Made by a program: the position numbers and the translations under genes. 64,000 nucleotides of DNA. Origin: Natronomonas salina. GTDB lineage: Archaea; Halobacteriota; Halobacteria; Halobacteriales; Haloarculaceae. Every line of letters starts with the position of its first letter. The stretch's first letter is position 1. The stretch spans positions 3,596,001 to 3,660,000 of the forward strand of contig NZ_CP058335.1 in the NCBI RefSeq assembly GCF_013391105.1, read 5' to 3'. Below, piece after piece: positions 43,472 to 51,965 of the stretch. Below the pieces are notes generated by a model. That model was not told the DNA's origin. It saw only the letters and a program-made list of their open reading frames with translations, and ran no database searches.

Positions 43472-44416
43472 ATGGAACTGCTCGTCCTGCGCGAGGGGGT
43501 CCACCGACTGTCGGCCGCGGCGTACGCCGACGAGCTCCGGTCGCGCCTCGACGGTCACACGGTCCGGCACGCGCGTACCCCGGCCGAGGAACGGCGGCTC
43601 GTCGCCGACGCGGCCGTCGTCACCGGCCCCCGTATCGACGCCGACCTGCTCGAACGGGCCGACGACCTCGACCTCTTCGCGTGCGCCTACGCGGGCTACG
43701 GTCACCTCCCGCTGGACCACCTCGAAGCCGCCGGCGTCGCGGTGACGAACGCCGCCGGCGTACACGCGCCGAACGCCTCGGAGCACGCGGTCGGCGCGAT
43801 CCTGACCTTCTCGCGCCGCTTCCACGAGGTCGCGCGGGCGGAGACGTGGCAGCCCGTCGACCCCGGAGAACTCGCCGGATCGACGGTGACGGTCGTCGGG
43901 CTCGGAGCCATCGGCAGCGCGGTCGTCGACCGGCTGGAACCGTTCGACGTGACGACCCTCGGCGTCCGCCGCCGCCCCGAGAAGGGTGGTCCTGTGGACG
44001 AGGTGTTCGGCCAGGACGACCTCCACGAGGCGCTGTCCCGGACTGACTTCCTCGTCCTCTGCTGTCCGCTGACCGAGGAGACGCGCGGGCTGATCGGCGA
44101 GTCCGAGTTGACGACGCTGCCGCAGGGGGCCGTCCTGGTGAACATCGCCCGCGGCGAGGTCGTCGAGACCGACGCTCTCGTCCGGTCACTCCGCAGCGGA
44201 CGACTGGGCGGCGCCGCCCTCGACGTCACCGACCCCGAGCCGCTCCCGGACGACCACCCGCTCTGGAACCTCGACGACGTGCTCGTGACGCCGCACTCCG
44301 CGGGCGCGACGCCGAAGTACTACGAGCGGCTCGCGGACGTCGTCGCCGACAACGTCGGACGACTGGTCGAGGACCGACCGCTCCGCAACCAGGTCCGGCC
44401 CGGCGAAAACGATTAA
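43472..44416 (+). CDS. D-2-hydroxyacid dehydrogenase
   Basis: A 314-residue NAD(P)-dependent D-2-hydroxyacid dehydrogenase. The dinucleotide site VGLGAIGS is at residues 142-149; the catalytic trio is Arg227 (NIARGEV), Glu256 (DPEPLPDDHPLW) and His275 (TPHSAG). Haloarchaeal relatives include the characterised D-2-hydroxyacid dehydrogenase of Haloferax mediterranei. It reduces branched or linear 2-keto acids. It is flanked on the same strand by two UspA-like genes, with which it probably forms an operon. Confidence 0.9.
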   Translation: MELLVLREGVHRLSAAAYADELRSRLDGHTVRHARTPAEERRLVADAAVVTGPRIDADLLERADDLDLFACAYAGYGHLPLDHLEAAGVAVTNAAGVHAPNASEHAVGAILTFSRRFHEVARAETWQPVDPGELAGSTVTVVGLGAIGSAVVDRLEPFDVTTLGVRRRPEKGGPVDEVFGQDDLHEALSRTDFLVLCCPLTEETRGLIGESELTTLPQGAVLVNIARGEVVETDALVRSLRSGRLGGAALDVTDPEPLPDDHPLWNLDDVLVTPHSAGATPKYYERLADVVADNVGRLVEDRPLRNQVRPGEND

Positions 44417-44440
44417 CTCGCGGCCGGCGAAGGCACGACG

Positions 44441-44812
44441 ATGACGCGGTACCTCGTGGCGACGTCCTCGACGGCGACCACGGAGGCCGCCTGCGGGTAC
44501 CTCTCCGAGAAGCTCGAGCCGGAGGACGTAGTCTACGTCCTGACCGTCGACGTCCCGGAGGAGCCCGACGACCGGGTGGCGGCACTCGACGTCGCGCAGG
44601 TCGAGTTGACCGACATCGTCGAGGTCCTGACGATCCGCCGCGAGGGGCTGCCGGCCCGGGAGATCGTCCGGTTCTCGCGCGACAACGACGTCGACGAGAT
44701 CATCATGGGACCGGCGCGGGGCGGCGGGATCACCACCATCGGGTCGACGACCCGTGCGGTCCTCAACAAGGTGGACAAGCCGGTGTTCGTGCTCCCGGCG
44801 CGGTCGGTCTAG
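44441..44812 (+). CDS. UspA-like protein with shortened nucleotide loop
   Basis: A 123-residue UspA-fold protein starting MTRYLVATSSTATTEAACGYL, similar in its N-terminus to the protein at 43052. The loop GPARGGGITTIGSTTRAV is two residues shorter than the canonical spacing and lacks the second Gly position. It may have lost ATP binding. Its stop overlaps the stop of the convergent VOC gene by four bases. Confidence 0.8.
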   Translation: MTRYLVATSSTATTEAACGYLSEKLEPEDVVYVLTVDVPEEPDDRVAALDVAQVELTDIVEVLTIRREGLPAREIVRFSRDNDVDEIIMGPARGGGITTIGSTTRAVLNKVDKPVFVLPARSV

Positions 44813-45183
44813 TCCTCAAGCGGCTCGATGAGTTCGATCACGTGGCCGTCGGGGTCTTTCACGAACGCCGTCCGGGCGCCCGCGGCGGGCTGGTCGCCCG
44901 GCTCCTCGACGACGCCGTGGTGGTCGATCTCCTCGAAGGCCGCGTCGACGTCCTCGACCTTCACCGCCAGGTGGTCCCAGAGGTCGCCTTCGTCGGATGG
45001 GGTCTCTCCCTCGGTGTCGGAGAGCTGCAGTTCGACGCCGTTCCCGTCGGCGACGTAGCGGTTGACCGTCTCGCCGTCTGGGGTCTCGAAGCCCCACGAC
45101 TCCTCGAAGTCCAGGTTCTCGGTGTACCACTCGACGGAGCGGTCGGCGTCCGCGACGTTGAGACAGGTGTGCAGGATGTCCAT
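44809..45183 (-). CDS. VOC family protein, glyoxalase I-like
   Basis: A 124-residue VOC (vicinal oxygen chelate) protein. The four metal ligands of glyoxalase I are in place: His5 (LHTCLNV), Glu51 (NGVELQLS), His71 (WDHLAVKV) and Glu117 (GHVIELIEP). The pattern DPDGHVIEL is diagnostic. It is annotated as lactoylglutathione lyase in relatives, but haloarchaea lack glutathione and use other thiols such as gamma-glutamylcysteine, so the exact substrate is inference. Confidence 0.88.
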   Translation of the reverse strand: MDILHTCLNVADADRSVEWYTENLDFEESWGFETPDGETVNRYVADGNGVELQLSDTEGETPSDEGDLWDHLAVKVEDVDAAFEEIDHHGVVEEPGDQPAAGARTAFVKDPDGHVIELIEPLED

Positions 45184-45226
45184 GCAGGGCCGGCGCCTGG
45201 CTCGGTGATAACACCGACGATGTCTC

Positions 45227-45742
45227 TCAGAGGTAGAGGGGAAGCACCGCGAGTACCGTTCCGAGGACGACCGAGAGGACGACGAGCCCGAGGAGGTCGA
45301 ATCTCGACGGTGGTGACGGGAGGTCCGCCGTCCGGGCGTCGTAGCGGTGTTTCTCGACGGCGACGACGTAGCCGACCGTCCCGAGCAGGACTCCGGCGCC
45401 GAGCGACCCGACGAGAGCGAGGCCGATCTCCCGGAGCGTCCCGTCGACGAGGGGCGAGCCGACCCGACCGGCGGCCGGGACGAACCCCGCGATCCAGCTG
45501 GCGAGCAGGCTGCCGTTGAGGTAGCCGGCGACGAACGACAGTAGCAATCCCCCGAGGAGGCCGATTCCCGCGACGGCGAGGTAGACGGTCCCGGATACCT
45601 CGCCGACGACGAGGAGTCGGGCCGCTTCCAGTCCCGCGACCAGCAGCGCCAGCCCCAGCGCGATGCCGCAGAAGTACGCGGTGAGTCGCGGCGACCGACC
45701 GGCCAGATGTTCTCGCATACGGGCCACTGTCGGCCGACTCAT
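45227..45742 (-). CDS. membrane protein of unknown function (DUF5518-like plan)
   Basis: A 171-residue membrane protein with four hydrophobic segments (about 21-42, 49-72, 105-128, 148-170). The middle loop has GYLNGSLLASWIAGFVPAAGR, rich in Gly and resembling repeat-containing haloarchaeal membrane proteins of the DUF5518 type. No catalytic motif. It lies 43 bases downstream on the map of the VOC gene start and may be independent. Confidence 0.6.
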   Translation of the reverse strand: MSRPTVARMREHLAGRSPRLTAYFCGIALGLALLVAGLEAARLLVVGEVSGTVYLAVAGIGLLGGLLLSFVAGYLNGSLLASWIAGFVPAAGRVGSPLVDGTLREIGLALVGSLGAGVLLGTVGYVVAVEKHRYDARTADLPSPPSRFDLLGLVVLSVVLGTVLAVLPLYL

Positions 45743-45898
45743 ACGACGGTTTCGGTGGGCGAACAGGCGGCACGTTCCCGACTGCGGTCCGTGTGCCGCA
45801 CTCCCGCCCGGGCGGACCGCAGGCGTCTCTCAGCGCACACGGCCGATGGTCCCGTTCTGGTACTTGAACTTACGGGGTCAGATAGCTGGAGCATCCGC

Positions 45899-45913
45899 GA
45901 GCGCTTCGCGCTC
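45899..45913. repeat. short inverted repeat downstream of asd
   Basis: GAGCGC-TTC-GCGCTC forms a perfect six-pair hairpin 43 bases beyond the asd stop (minus strand). It is too GC-rich and lacks a T-tract close by, so a terminator role is only possible. Similar GCGC hairpins are scattered in haloarchaeal intergenic DNA. Confidence 0.35.
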
Positions 45914-45955
45914 TCGGTTCGCCGGACGCGAGCGGTTCCGCGAAACGTATCTATT

Positions 45956-46990
45956 TTAGATGTAGCCTTCCTCGAGCAGCAGTTCGCCGTTCAGCACGGA
46001 GGCGCCGGCGGCGCCGCGGATGGTGTTGTGCGCGAGGCAGTTGTACTGGACGCCGTGCGGCGTCGCCTCGATGCCGCCCGCGGCCACCGACATGCCGTCG
46101 CCGAGCATCCGGTCCATGCGGGGCTGGGGCCGCATCGGGTCCTCGAAGACCTCGATGAGCTGGTCGGGCGAGGAGTGGAGGTCGACGCTCGGGAGGTCGC
46201 GCATCGCGTCGGCGACCTCCTCGACCGTCGGGTCCTCGGAGAGGTCCGCCCAGACGTTCTCGAGGTGGCCGTCGATGGTTGGGATGCGGTTACAGGAGGC
46301 GGAGACGTCGGCGTCGTGCAGCGAGACCTCGGCCCCGTCGAAGGCGCCCAGGAGCTTGCGGGACTCGGTCTCCATCTTCTCGGCCTCGCCGCCGATGTGC
46401 GGGATGGCGTTGTCGATGATCTCCATGGAGGTGACGCCGGAGTAGCCGGCGCCGGAGACGGCCTGCAGCGTCGCGACGTGGACGCGCTCGACGCCGAACT
46501 CGTCGAGGGCGGCGATCGTCGGGACGAAGGTGATCGTCGAGCAGTTGGGGTTCTTGATGAGCGCGCCGTCCCAGCCGCGCTCGTCGCGCTGGACCTCGAT
46601 GAGGCCGAGGTGGTCGGGGTTGACCTCGGGGATGGTCAGCGGGATGTCGTCGTCCATCCGGCCGTTCGAGGAGTTCGAGGAGACGACGTAGCCGTCCTCG
46701 ACGAAGGTGGGTTCGACCTCGGCGCCGACGCTGGAGGGCAGCGACGAGAAGACGAGGTCGACGTCGTCGGGGACCTCCTCGGGGTCGGTCTCGACGACGG
46801 TGATGTCGGCGACGTCCTCCGGGATGGGTGTGTCGACGCGCCACTTCGCCGCCTCGCTGTAGTCCTTGCCCGCGCTCGCGGGGGAGGCGGTCAGCGCGGC
46901 GATCTCGAAGTCCGGGTGGGGGTCGAGCAGCTGGATGAGTCGTTGGCCGACGGCGCCCGTGGCGCCGATGACTCCTACGCGTGTGGTCAT
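45956..46990 (-). CDS. asd: aspartate-semialdehyde dehydrogenase
   Basis: A 344-residue enzyme that reduces aspartyl phosphate to the semialdehyde in the pathway to lysine, threonine, methionine and isoleucine. The NADP site GVIGATGAVGQRL is at residues 6-18, the nucleophile is Cys150 in IKNPNCSTIT, and the active-site SGAGYSGV occurs near residue 175. This is the archaeal/fungal type of Asd. A T-rich element GTTTTTGGG about 25 bases upstream on this strand may be its promoter. Confidence 0.95.
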   Translation of the reverse strand: MTTRVGVIGATGAVGQRLIQLLDPHPDFEIAALTASPASAGKDYSEAAKWRVDTPIPEDVADITVVETDPEEVPDDVDLVFSSLPSSVGAEVEPTFVEDGYVVSSNSSNGRMDDDIPLTIPEVNPDHLGLIEVQRDERGWDGALIKNPNCSTITFVPTIAALDEFGVERVHVATLQAVSGAGYSGVTSMEIIDNAIPHIGGEAEKMETESRKLLGAFDGAEVSLHDADVSASCNRIPTIDGHLENVWADLSEDPTVEEVADAMRDLPSVDLHSSPDQLIEVFEDPMRPQPRMDRMLGDGMSVAAGGIEATPHGVQYNCLAHNTIRGAAGASVLNGELLLEEGYI

Positions 46991-47098
46991 TGCCGGCCGT
47001 AAGGTGAGCCACCCAAAAACGGTTGTGAAAGACGCATCCGTGGCCGATCGGGACGGGTCGAACCGCGAGACGCGAGGGAGAAAGGTGGGAGTGCCCGT

Positions 47099-47290
47099 CT
47101 ACGCCGCCTGCGGCGCGCGCTGCTTCCGCGTGACGTACCCGGCGATGCGGTTGCGGACGCTCTTGGACTCGATGTTGGTCAGCTCCTCGACGAGGTCCTT
47201 GTTGTGCTCGAAGTCGTCGCCGAAGGCCTTCGGGTATCGTTCCATGAGCAGCGTCGCGGTCTTCTTGACGTAGGCGGGCTTGATGGCCAT
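47099..47290 (-). CDS. rps17e: 30S ribosomal protein S17e
   Basis: The 63-residue archaeal S17e: [20 protein letters not shown] at the N-terminus, then [10 protein letters not shown] and [15 protein letters not shown]. It is a small-subunit protein shared by archaea and eukaryotes. The family length is 60-70 residues in archaea, so it is complete. A T-rich element CTTTTTTGAG about 26 bases upstream on the minus strand probably serves as promoter. Confidence 0.96.
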   Translation of the reverse strand: MAIKPAYVKKTATLLMERYPKAFGDDFEHNKDLVEELTNIESKSVRNRIAGYVTRKQRAPQAA

Positions 47291-47398
47291 TGGTAGACGT
47301 CCCTACTGCTGTGGTACTCAAAAAAGGTTCGAAAGGTGCGTCGACGGTCGCGTGCTGTCGATTCACACGCTCCGACGGCGCCCGATCCCCGGTTCGAC

Positions 47399-47983
47399 TC
47401 ACTCCGAGAGGTCGGCGTGCTCGCGCAGTCGATCGAAGGCCAGGTGCTCGCGGTCGCCGCCGCAGCGGTCGACGACGTCCGCGAAGTAGGCGAGTCGCTC
47501 CCGGAGTTCCTCGTCGTCGTATCCGGGGACGCCGAGCCGTGAGGCCGCCACCGTCGCCTCGACGACGCCGTTGTATCCCCGGTTCGTGGTCGGGACGGTA
47601 CGTCGCTCGACGGCCGACTCGACCGGTCTGAGCTCCCACTCGACCCACTGCGTCCCGTTCTCGGTGCCCTCCTCGATCGCTTCGACCTCGACGCGCGCCC
47701 ACGCGGCCGCGCTCTCGAGCAGCGGGTCGTCCGCCTCGCGGACGGAACAGGCGGCGTCGACGAAGTCGACGGGGTCCGGCGTGAACTGGACGTACCCCTC
47801 GCCACGCTCGCGGAAGTTGCGCCACGTCCGGGTCCGCCCCCAGGTGCGGGCGGTTACGGGGTCGCCGGCGAACAGCCCGAGGGCGGCGACGTTCCAGCGG
47901 TCGTTCGGACCGAGCGTCGTCACGACCGACTCGGTGACGCCCCGGAGGTCGACCGGCCAATCGGCGTCGTCGGCCACGGTCAC
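47399..47983 (-). CDS. DUF447 family protein
   Basis: A 194-residue protein of DUF447 (PF04289), a flavin-reductase-like split-barrel family of archaea and methylotrophs. It begins with LRGVTESVVTTLGPNDRWNVAALGL (split at the strand), and has RTWGRTRTWRNFRERGEGYV and VPTTNRGYNGVVEATVAASR. In methylotrophs relatives are encoded among tetrahydromethanopterin genes; the activity is unknown. The GTG at 47983-47981 overlaps the stop of the CitG-like gene by four bases, so it is the last gene of the cofD operon. Confidence 0.88.
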   Translation of the reverse strand: MTVADDADWPVDLRGVTESVVTTLGPNDRWNVAALGLFAGDPVTARTWGRTRTWRNFRERGEGYVQFTPDPVDFVDAACSVREADDPLLESAAAWARVEVEAIEEGTENGTQWVEWELRPVESAVERRTVPTTNRGYNGVVEATVAASRLGVPGYDDEELRERLAYFADVVDRCGGDREHLAFDRLREHADLSE

Positions 47984-48831
47984 ACCTCCAGCCCGCGTTC
48001 GAGGGCGACGAACAGGGCCGCTGCGGTCAAATCGGCCGTCGTCCCGGGGTTCACGTCGCGCTCGCGGAACTCCTCGGCGAGTTCATCGGCGTCCTCGTCG
48101 CCGTCCAGGACCGACTGTGCCCGACGGGTCGTCTCCGCGGCGACGTCGGGGCCGTTCCGTGTGACGACGAAGGTGTCCTCCTCGGCGGCGAGCAGTCGCA
48201 GGAACGCTCGAGACGCGCGCCGGTAGATCGGTCCGTCATCGTCCACGATCCACTCGGCCGCCTCGAAGCTCCGCTCGAACCCGTTCGTCCACTCGGCGGC
48301 GACGCCGTCACGCTGCGCGGACAGTTCCATCACGTCGAACAGCGTCAGCTCCCGGTCCCGGATCGAATCGACGGCGTCGCTCCCCCGGCGGACGTCGAGG
48401 TCGTCGATCCCCTCCGGCGGCTCGTCGACCGCCACGTCGACGTGCTCGAACGCGCGGTAGAAGTCGCAGGCGTCCTCGACGGTGGTCGCCTCGACGACCG
48501 CGGCGGCGCCTTCTCGCCTGAGTCGGCCGGTCGCGGCCGCCTGGACGAGGGGCGTCAGTAGCAGCAGCGCGCCGAACTGGGTATTGCCGCCCGACTGGTG
48601 GCTCATCCCCTCGACGCCGCGCTCGAAGGCGCGACCGACGCGGGCGCCGTCGGCGGCCAGCCGGAACCCCCGGAGCGACCCGACGGCGCCGGCCAGGAAG
48701 TGCTCGAACCGCAGGTCCTCGTAGTCGCGGCGGCGGTCGACGTTCCCAGGTTTCGGCGTCCCGGCGACCTCCAGGAGCAGCGCGAGCTGGGCGTTTTCCG
48801 CGGGGTCCCGACCGGGTGCGTCACCGGGCAT
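47980..48831 (-). CDS. triphosphoribosyl-dephospho-CoA synthase (CitG)-like protein
   Basis: A 283-residue all-helical protein of the CitG family (PF01874). Diagnostic segments are LLEVAGTPKPGNVDR (28-42), GGNTQFGALLLLTPLV near residue 90, a central insert, and VNPGTTADLTAAALFVALE at the C-terminus. True CitG makes the prosthetic group of citrate lyase, which haloarchaea lack, so a different substrate is likely. It overlaps the upstream DUS-like gene by 11 bases and the downstream DUF447 gene by four. Confidence 0.88.
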   Translation of the reverse strand: MPGDAPGRDPAENAQLALLLEVAGTPKPGNVDRRRDYEDLRFEHFLAGAVGSLRGFRLAADGARVGRAFERGVEGMSHQSGGNTQFGALLLLTPLVQAAATGRLRREGAAAVVEATTVEDACDFYRAFEHVDVAVDEPPEGIDDLDVRRGSDAVDSIRDRELTLFDVMELSAQRDGVAAEWTNGFERSFEAAEWIVDDDGPIYRRASRAFLRLLAAEEDTFVVTRNGPDVAAETTRRAQSVLDGDEDADELAEEFRERDVNPGTTADLTAAALFVALERGLEV

Positions 48832-49606
48832 CCGGCGACACCCCCGGCTCCGGTTGGGGCTCCGGCCGACCAGCGTCGAACCACCCCTCGACGGCCGCCC
48901 GAACACGGCGGAGAACCGCCGGGTCGTCGGACGGTCGGCCGACCGAGACGGCGTCGGCGCCGTAGCCGAGGTACTCGCGGGTCGTCTCTCGGTCCCGGAC
49001 GCCGTTGTTGGCGATCACGAACGCTTCGGGCGCCGCCTCGACCACCTCGCCGATTACGGGTTCGCTATCCATCGCGTCGACGTGGAGGACGTCGGCGCCC
49101 GCGTCGGAGAGTCGTGCGGAGAGCGCCGGCAGGTCCACACCCGGGACCTCGGTCCGAACCTTGACGCTCACCGTCGCGCCGGCGTCGGCGGCGGTCCGGA
49201 CCTGCTCGCAGAGCCGGTCGCCGTCGCGAAGCAGCGTCTCGCCGGCGCCGGCGGCGCACATCTCGTCCTGGCGGCAGTGGGCGTTGATCTCGACGAGGGC
49301 GTCGCGGTCGGCGCAGACCGTCGCGACCTCGGCGAGGGGTTCGAGCGTCGCGCTCCGGACGTTGAACGCCGGGAGCACGTCCACTGCGTCGAGTGCGGCG
49401 AGCTGGCGGTCGACGAAGGCCACCGGGTCCGGCGGGAGGAACTCGTTGCGATCGCGGTCGACCAGGTCCCGGGCGGCGCTCCTGGTCGCGTCGTCCAGCG
49501 CGATGCCGCCGAGGAACGCACAGCCGACGTGCGGGGCGGCCTGCTTCGCCCAGTCGGCGTCGGATTCGCCGGACAGCGATGCGACGGCGACGCGCGGCTC
49601 GAACAT
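48821..49606 (-). CDS. tRNA-dihydrouridine synthase-like TIM-barrel protein (archaeal MJ0144-like)
   Basis: A 261-residue FMN-type TIM barrel. INAHCRQDEMCAAGAGE (about 104-120) corresponds to the N.GCP region of dihydrouridine synthases, with Cys in a shifted position, and TVSVKVRTEVPG and VIANNGVRDRETTREYLGYGADAVSVGR match the FMN phosphate-binding C-terminal part. It lacks the RNA-binding helical domain, so tRNA may not be the substrate. Its ATG abuts the cofD stop (TGAATG), so it is the second gene of the operon. Confidence 0.8.
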   Translation of the reverse strand: MFEPRVAVASLSGESDADWAKQAAPHVGCAFLGGIALDDATRSAARDLVDRDRNEFLPPDPVAFVDRQLAALDAVDVLPAFNVRSATLEPLAEVATVCADRDALVEINAHCRQDEMCAAGAGETLLRDGDRLCEQVRTAADAGATVSVKVRTEVPGVDLPALSARLSDAGADVLHVDAMDSEPVIGEVVEAAPEAFVIANNGVRDRETTREYLGYGADAVSVGRPSDDPAVLRRVRAAVEGWFDAGRPEPQPEPGVSPDAR

Positions 49607-50611
49607 TCACGTCACCTCCGCGCCGACCGTCTCGAGGGCTTCTCCGACCGCTCGGCAGACTCGCTCGCCGTCCTCGGGGTCGCCGAGCGTCGTGTCGGTG
49701 CGGACGACCGGCCGCTCGAGGTCCGTGCCGTCGGCCTCGTCGAGGACGAACGCGTCGGCGAAGGGGTACGCCTCGGCGACGCCGGCCGTCGACGCCTCGT
49801 ACCCGGTCGCCGCCAGCAGCTTCCCGGCGGGACCGGAGAACACCTCCTCCTCGACGAACGGCGAGACGGCGACGACGGGCGTCGACTCGAGGGCCTCGCG
49901 GAAGGCGTCCATCGCGAGCATCGGCCCGAGGCTCGTCACCGGGTTCGAGGGGCCGATCACGACCGGCGCGTCCAGGGCGTCGAGGACGGCGTCGGTGGGG
50001 GCCGCCGCGTCGGCGCCGCGGAACTCCACGCGCTCGACGGCGGGGTCGGCCCGCCGGTGGACCCAGAACTCCTGGAAGTGCATCGCCCCCTCGTCGGTGT
50101 GGACGATGGAGGCGACCGGGTCGTCGCTCATCGGCAGTACGGGCCGCTCGACGCCGAGGGCGTCGCAGAGGGTGCGAGTGACCTCGGTGAGGGTGCGGCC
50201 CTCGTTGAGCAGCCCGGTCCGGGTGACGTGCAGCGCGCGGTCGCGGTCGCCCAGTTCCATGAACTCCGCGACGCCCGAGAAGCGGCGCCACCGGGCGATC
50301 TCTCTGCCGCTCGTCTGGGCCTCGTTCGGGAGGTATCTGGGTCCCGAGTCGAGGCCGGCCGCGTCGGCGAGTCTGTGGAGTTCCTCGTGGGTCTCCGTGG
50401 TGTCGTCCGCGATCCCCCACCACGTCTCGCGGTCCAGCACGTCGCCCTCCGCGAACAGGGTGGTGTCGACGTCCGGGCAGACGAGGACGCCGCCCAGTTC
50501 GACGTCGTCGCCGGTGTTGCAGACAACCGGCGTCTCGGCGGGGTCGAAGACGTCGTCGGCACCGCGGAGGAGCTTCGGTGTCCCCGTCCCGCCCGCGAGG
50601 AACGTGACCAT
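49607..50611 (-). CDS. cofD: 2-phospho-L-lactate transferase
   Basis: A 334-residue CofD, which joins the phospholactyl (or phosphoenolpyruvyl) guanosine diphosphate to FO in the synthesis of coenzyme F420. Hallmarks are [14 protein letters not shown] (residues 4-17), [19 protein letters not shown] (29-47), [20 protein letters not shown] and [15 protein letters not shown]. It is the first gene of a four-gene operon. A possible TATA element is at 50634-50641. The ATG 50611-50609 starts MVTFLAGG as in other species. Confidence 0.95.
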   Translation of the reverse strand: MVTFLAGGTGTPKLLRGADDVFDPAETPVVCNTGDDVELGGVLVCPDVDTTLFAEGDVLDRETWWGIADDTTETHEELHRLADAAGLDSGPRYLPNEAQTSGREIARWRRFSGVAEFMELGDRDRALHVTRTGLLNEGRTLTEVTRTLCDALGVERPVLPMSDDPVASIVHTDEGAMHFQEFWVHRRADPAVERVEFRGADAAAPTDAVLDALDAPVVIGPSNPVTSLGPMLAMDAFREALESTPVVAVSPFVEEEVFSGPAGKLLAATGYEASTAGVAEAYPFADAFVLDEADGTDLERPVVRTDTTLGDPEDGERVCRAVGEALETVGAEVT

Positions 50612-50633
50612 GCGTGCGCTTTCTCGCCGACCG

Positions 50634-50641
50634 CTTTGTAT
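50634..50641 (-). promoter_or_regulatory. TATA element of the cofD operon
   Basis: On the minus strand the sequence reads ATACAAAG, about 26 bases before the cofD ATG. The distance matches leaderless haloarchaeal promoters, though the sequence is not the best TATA box. Confidence 0.4.
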
Positions 50642-50741
50642 CTGACGAGGCACGCGACGAGGACACCCGCGGTGCCGAATCTGGGCCCTACCGCGCCGAA
50701 CGAACGAGGCGTTTTTCCCACCCTCCCCCGAAGGCCACCCG

Positions 50742-51893
50742 ATGAACGCGATCAAGGACAGCGTCCACGACTGGATCCCGCTGGACCCGGTCGCGGCGGA
50801 CCTGGTGGACGCGCCGGCCGTCCAGCGCCTGCGGCACATCAAGCAGCTGTCGACGGTCCGGCTCGTCTACCCCTCGGCGTCGCACTCCCGCTTCGAGCAC
50901 TCCCTGGGGGTGTACCACCTCGCGCGCGAGGCGATGCAGCACCTCGGCGTCGAGGGCGACCGCGCGCGGCACGTCCGCGCGGCGGCGCTGCTGCACGACG
51001 TCGGCCACGGCCCCTACGGCCACCAGACCGAGGACGTCATCCGGCGGCACACGGGGCGGGACCACGACGAACTGGGGGACCTGCTGTACGAGACGAACCT
51101 GGCGGACATCCTCGCGTCCCACGACCTCGACCCGGACCGGGTGGCCGGGCTCGTCGCGGGGGAGGGCGAACTGGGACAGCTGGTCTCCGGGGAGCTGGAC
51201 GTCGACCGGATGGACTACCTCGTCCGTGACGCCCACCACACCGGCGTCCCCTACGGCACCATCGACTGCGGGCGCCTGCTGCGGGCACTGCGCTACCGGA
51301 ACGGCCGGCTCGTCCTCGCGGAGGGGAACGTCCCGACCGCCGAGTCGCTGCTGCTCGGGCGGGCGCTGATGGACGGGACGGTCTACCGCCACCACGTCTC
51401 CCGGATCGCGGGCGCGATGCTGGAACGGGCCTGCGAGCGGCTGCTCGACGGGGACACCTCCGTCGAGGTGTTCCGGCGGATGGCCGACCACGACCTGCTG
51501 GTCACGCTGCGTGAGGAGGTGCCGGACCTGGGGGGCCGGATCGAGCGTCGGGACCTGTACAAGCGGGCGGTGTGGGCGGGCCTGGACCGCGTCCCGGAGG
51601 CGGTCAGCGAGATGGACCGCGCCGACGAGCGGCAAGCGGCCCGGGAGATAGCCGACCGGACTGGCGTGGACCGCGAGTCCGTAATCGTCGACATCCCGGC
51701 CCGTCCGGGGCTGAAGGAGTCGCGGACCCGCGTCGTGGTCGACGACGTCGTCCAGCGGCTCGAGGAGGCCTCCGAACTCGTCGCCGCGCTCCGACGAGCC
51801 CGGCGGGCACAGTGGCGGCTCGGCGTCTACTGTCCGGAGTCGAAGGTCGACGAGGTGGCGTCCGCGGCGGAGGACGTGCTCGGACTGCCCTGA
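50742..51893 (+). CDS. HD-domain phosphohydrolase (SAMHD1/dNTPase-like), second copy
   Basis: A 383-residue paralogue of the protein at 40435. Metal residues are at the same positions: His53 ([14 protein letters not shown]), His85-Asp86 ([12 protein letters not shown]) and the Asp in [18 protein letters not shown]. The C-terminal part diverges and is about 22 residues shorter. It starts [16 protein letters not shown] against MATIKDSVHDHIAVEG in the other copy. A role in dNTP hydrolysis is inferred from the family. It is divergent from cofD. Confidence 0.88.
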   Translation: MNAIKDSVHDWIPLDPVAADLVDAPAVQRLRHIKQLSTVRLVYPSASHSRFEHSLGVYHLAREAMQHLGVEGDRARHVRAAALLHDVGHGPYGHQTEDVIRRHTGRDHDELGDLLYETNLADILASHDLDPDRVAGLVAGEGELGQLVSGELDVDRMDYLVRDAHHTGVPYGTIDCGRLLRALRYRNGRLVLAEGNVPTAESLLLGRALMDGTVYRHHVSRIAGAMLERACERLLDGDTSVEVFRRMADHDLLVTLREEVPDLGGRIERRDLYKRAVWAGLDRVPEAVSEMDRADERQAAREIADRTGVDRESVIVDIPARPGLKESRTRVVVDDVVQRLEEASELVAALRRARRAQWRLGVYCPESKVDEVASAAEDVLGLP

Positions 51894-51934
51894 CGCCGGC
51901 GGGGGTTGCGTCCGGCGCGCATCCGCGAGCCGTC

Positions 51935-51940
51935 TTTTAT
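51935..51940 (+). promoter_or_regulatory. TATA element of the gene at 51966
   Basis: TTTTAT, 28 bases before the ATG at 51966. It supports that ATG as the start of a leaderless transcript rather than codons further upstream in the same open frame. Confidence 0.55.
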
Positions 51941-51965
51941 CACTCGCGCGGCCGAACCGCCGACC

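Noticed and set aside
45743-45955. Possible gene between the membrane protein and asd
   Set aside because: Only an Arg-rich shadow frame is open; the stretch contains a GC hairpin and no start with TATA element.
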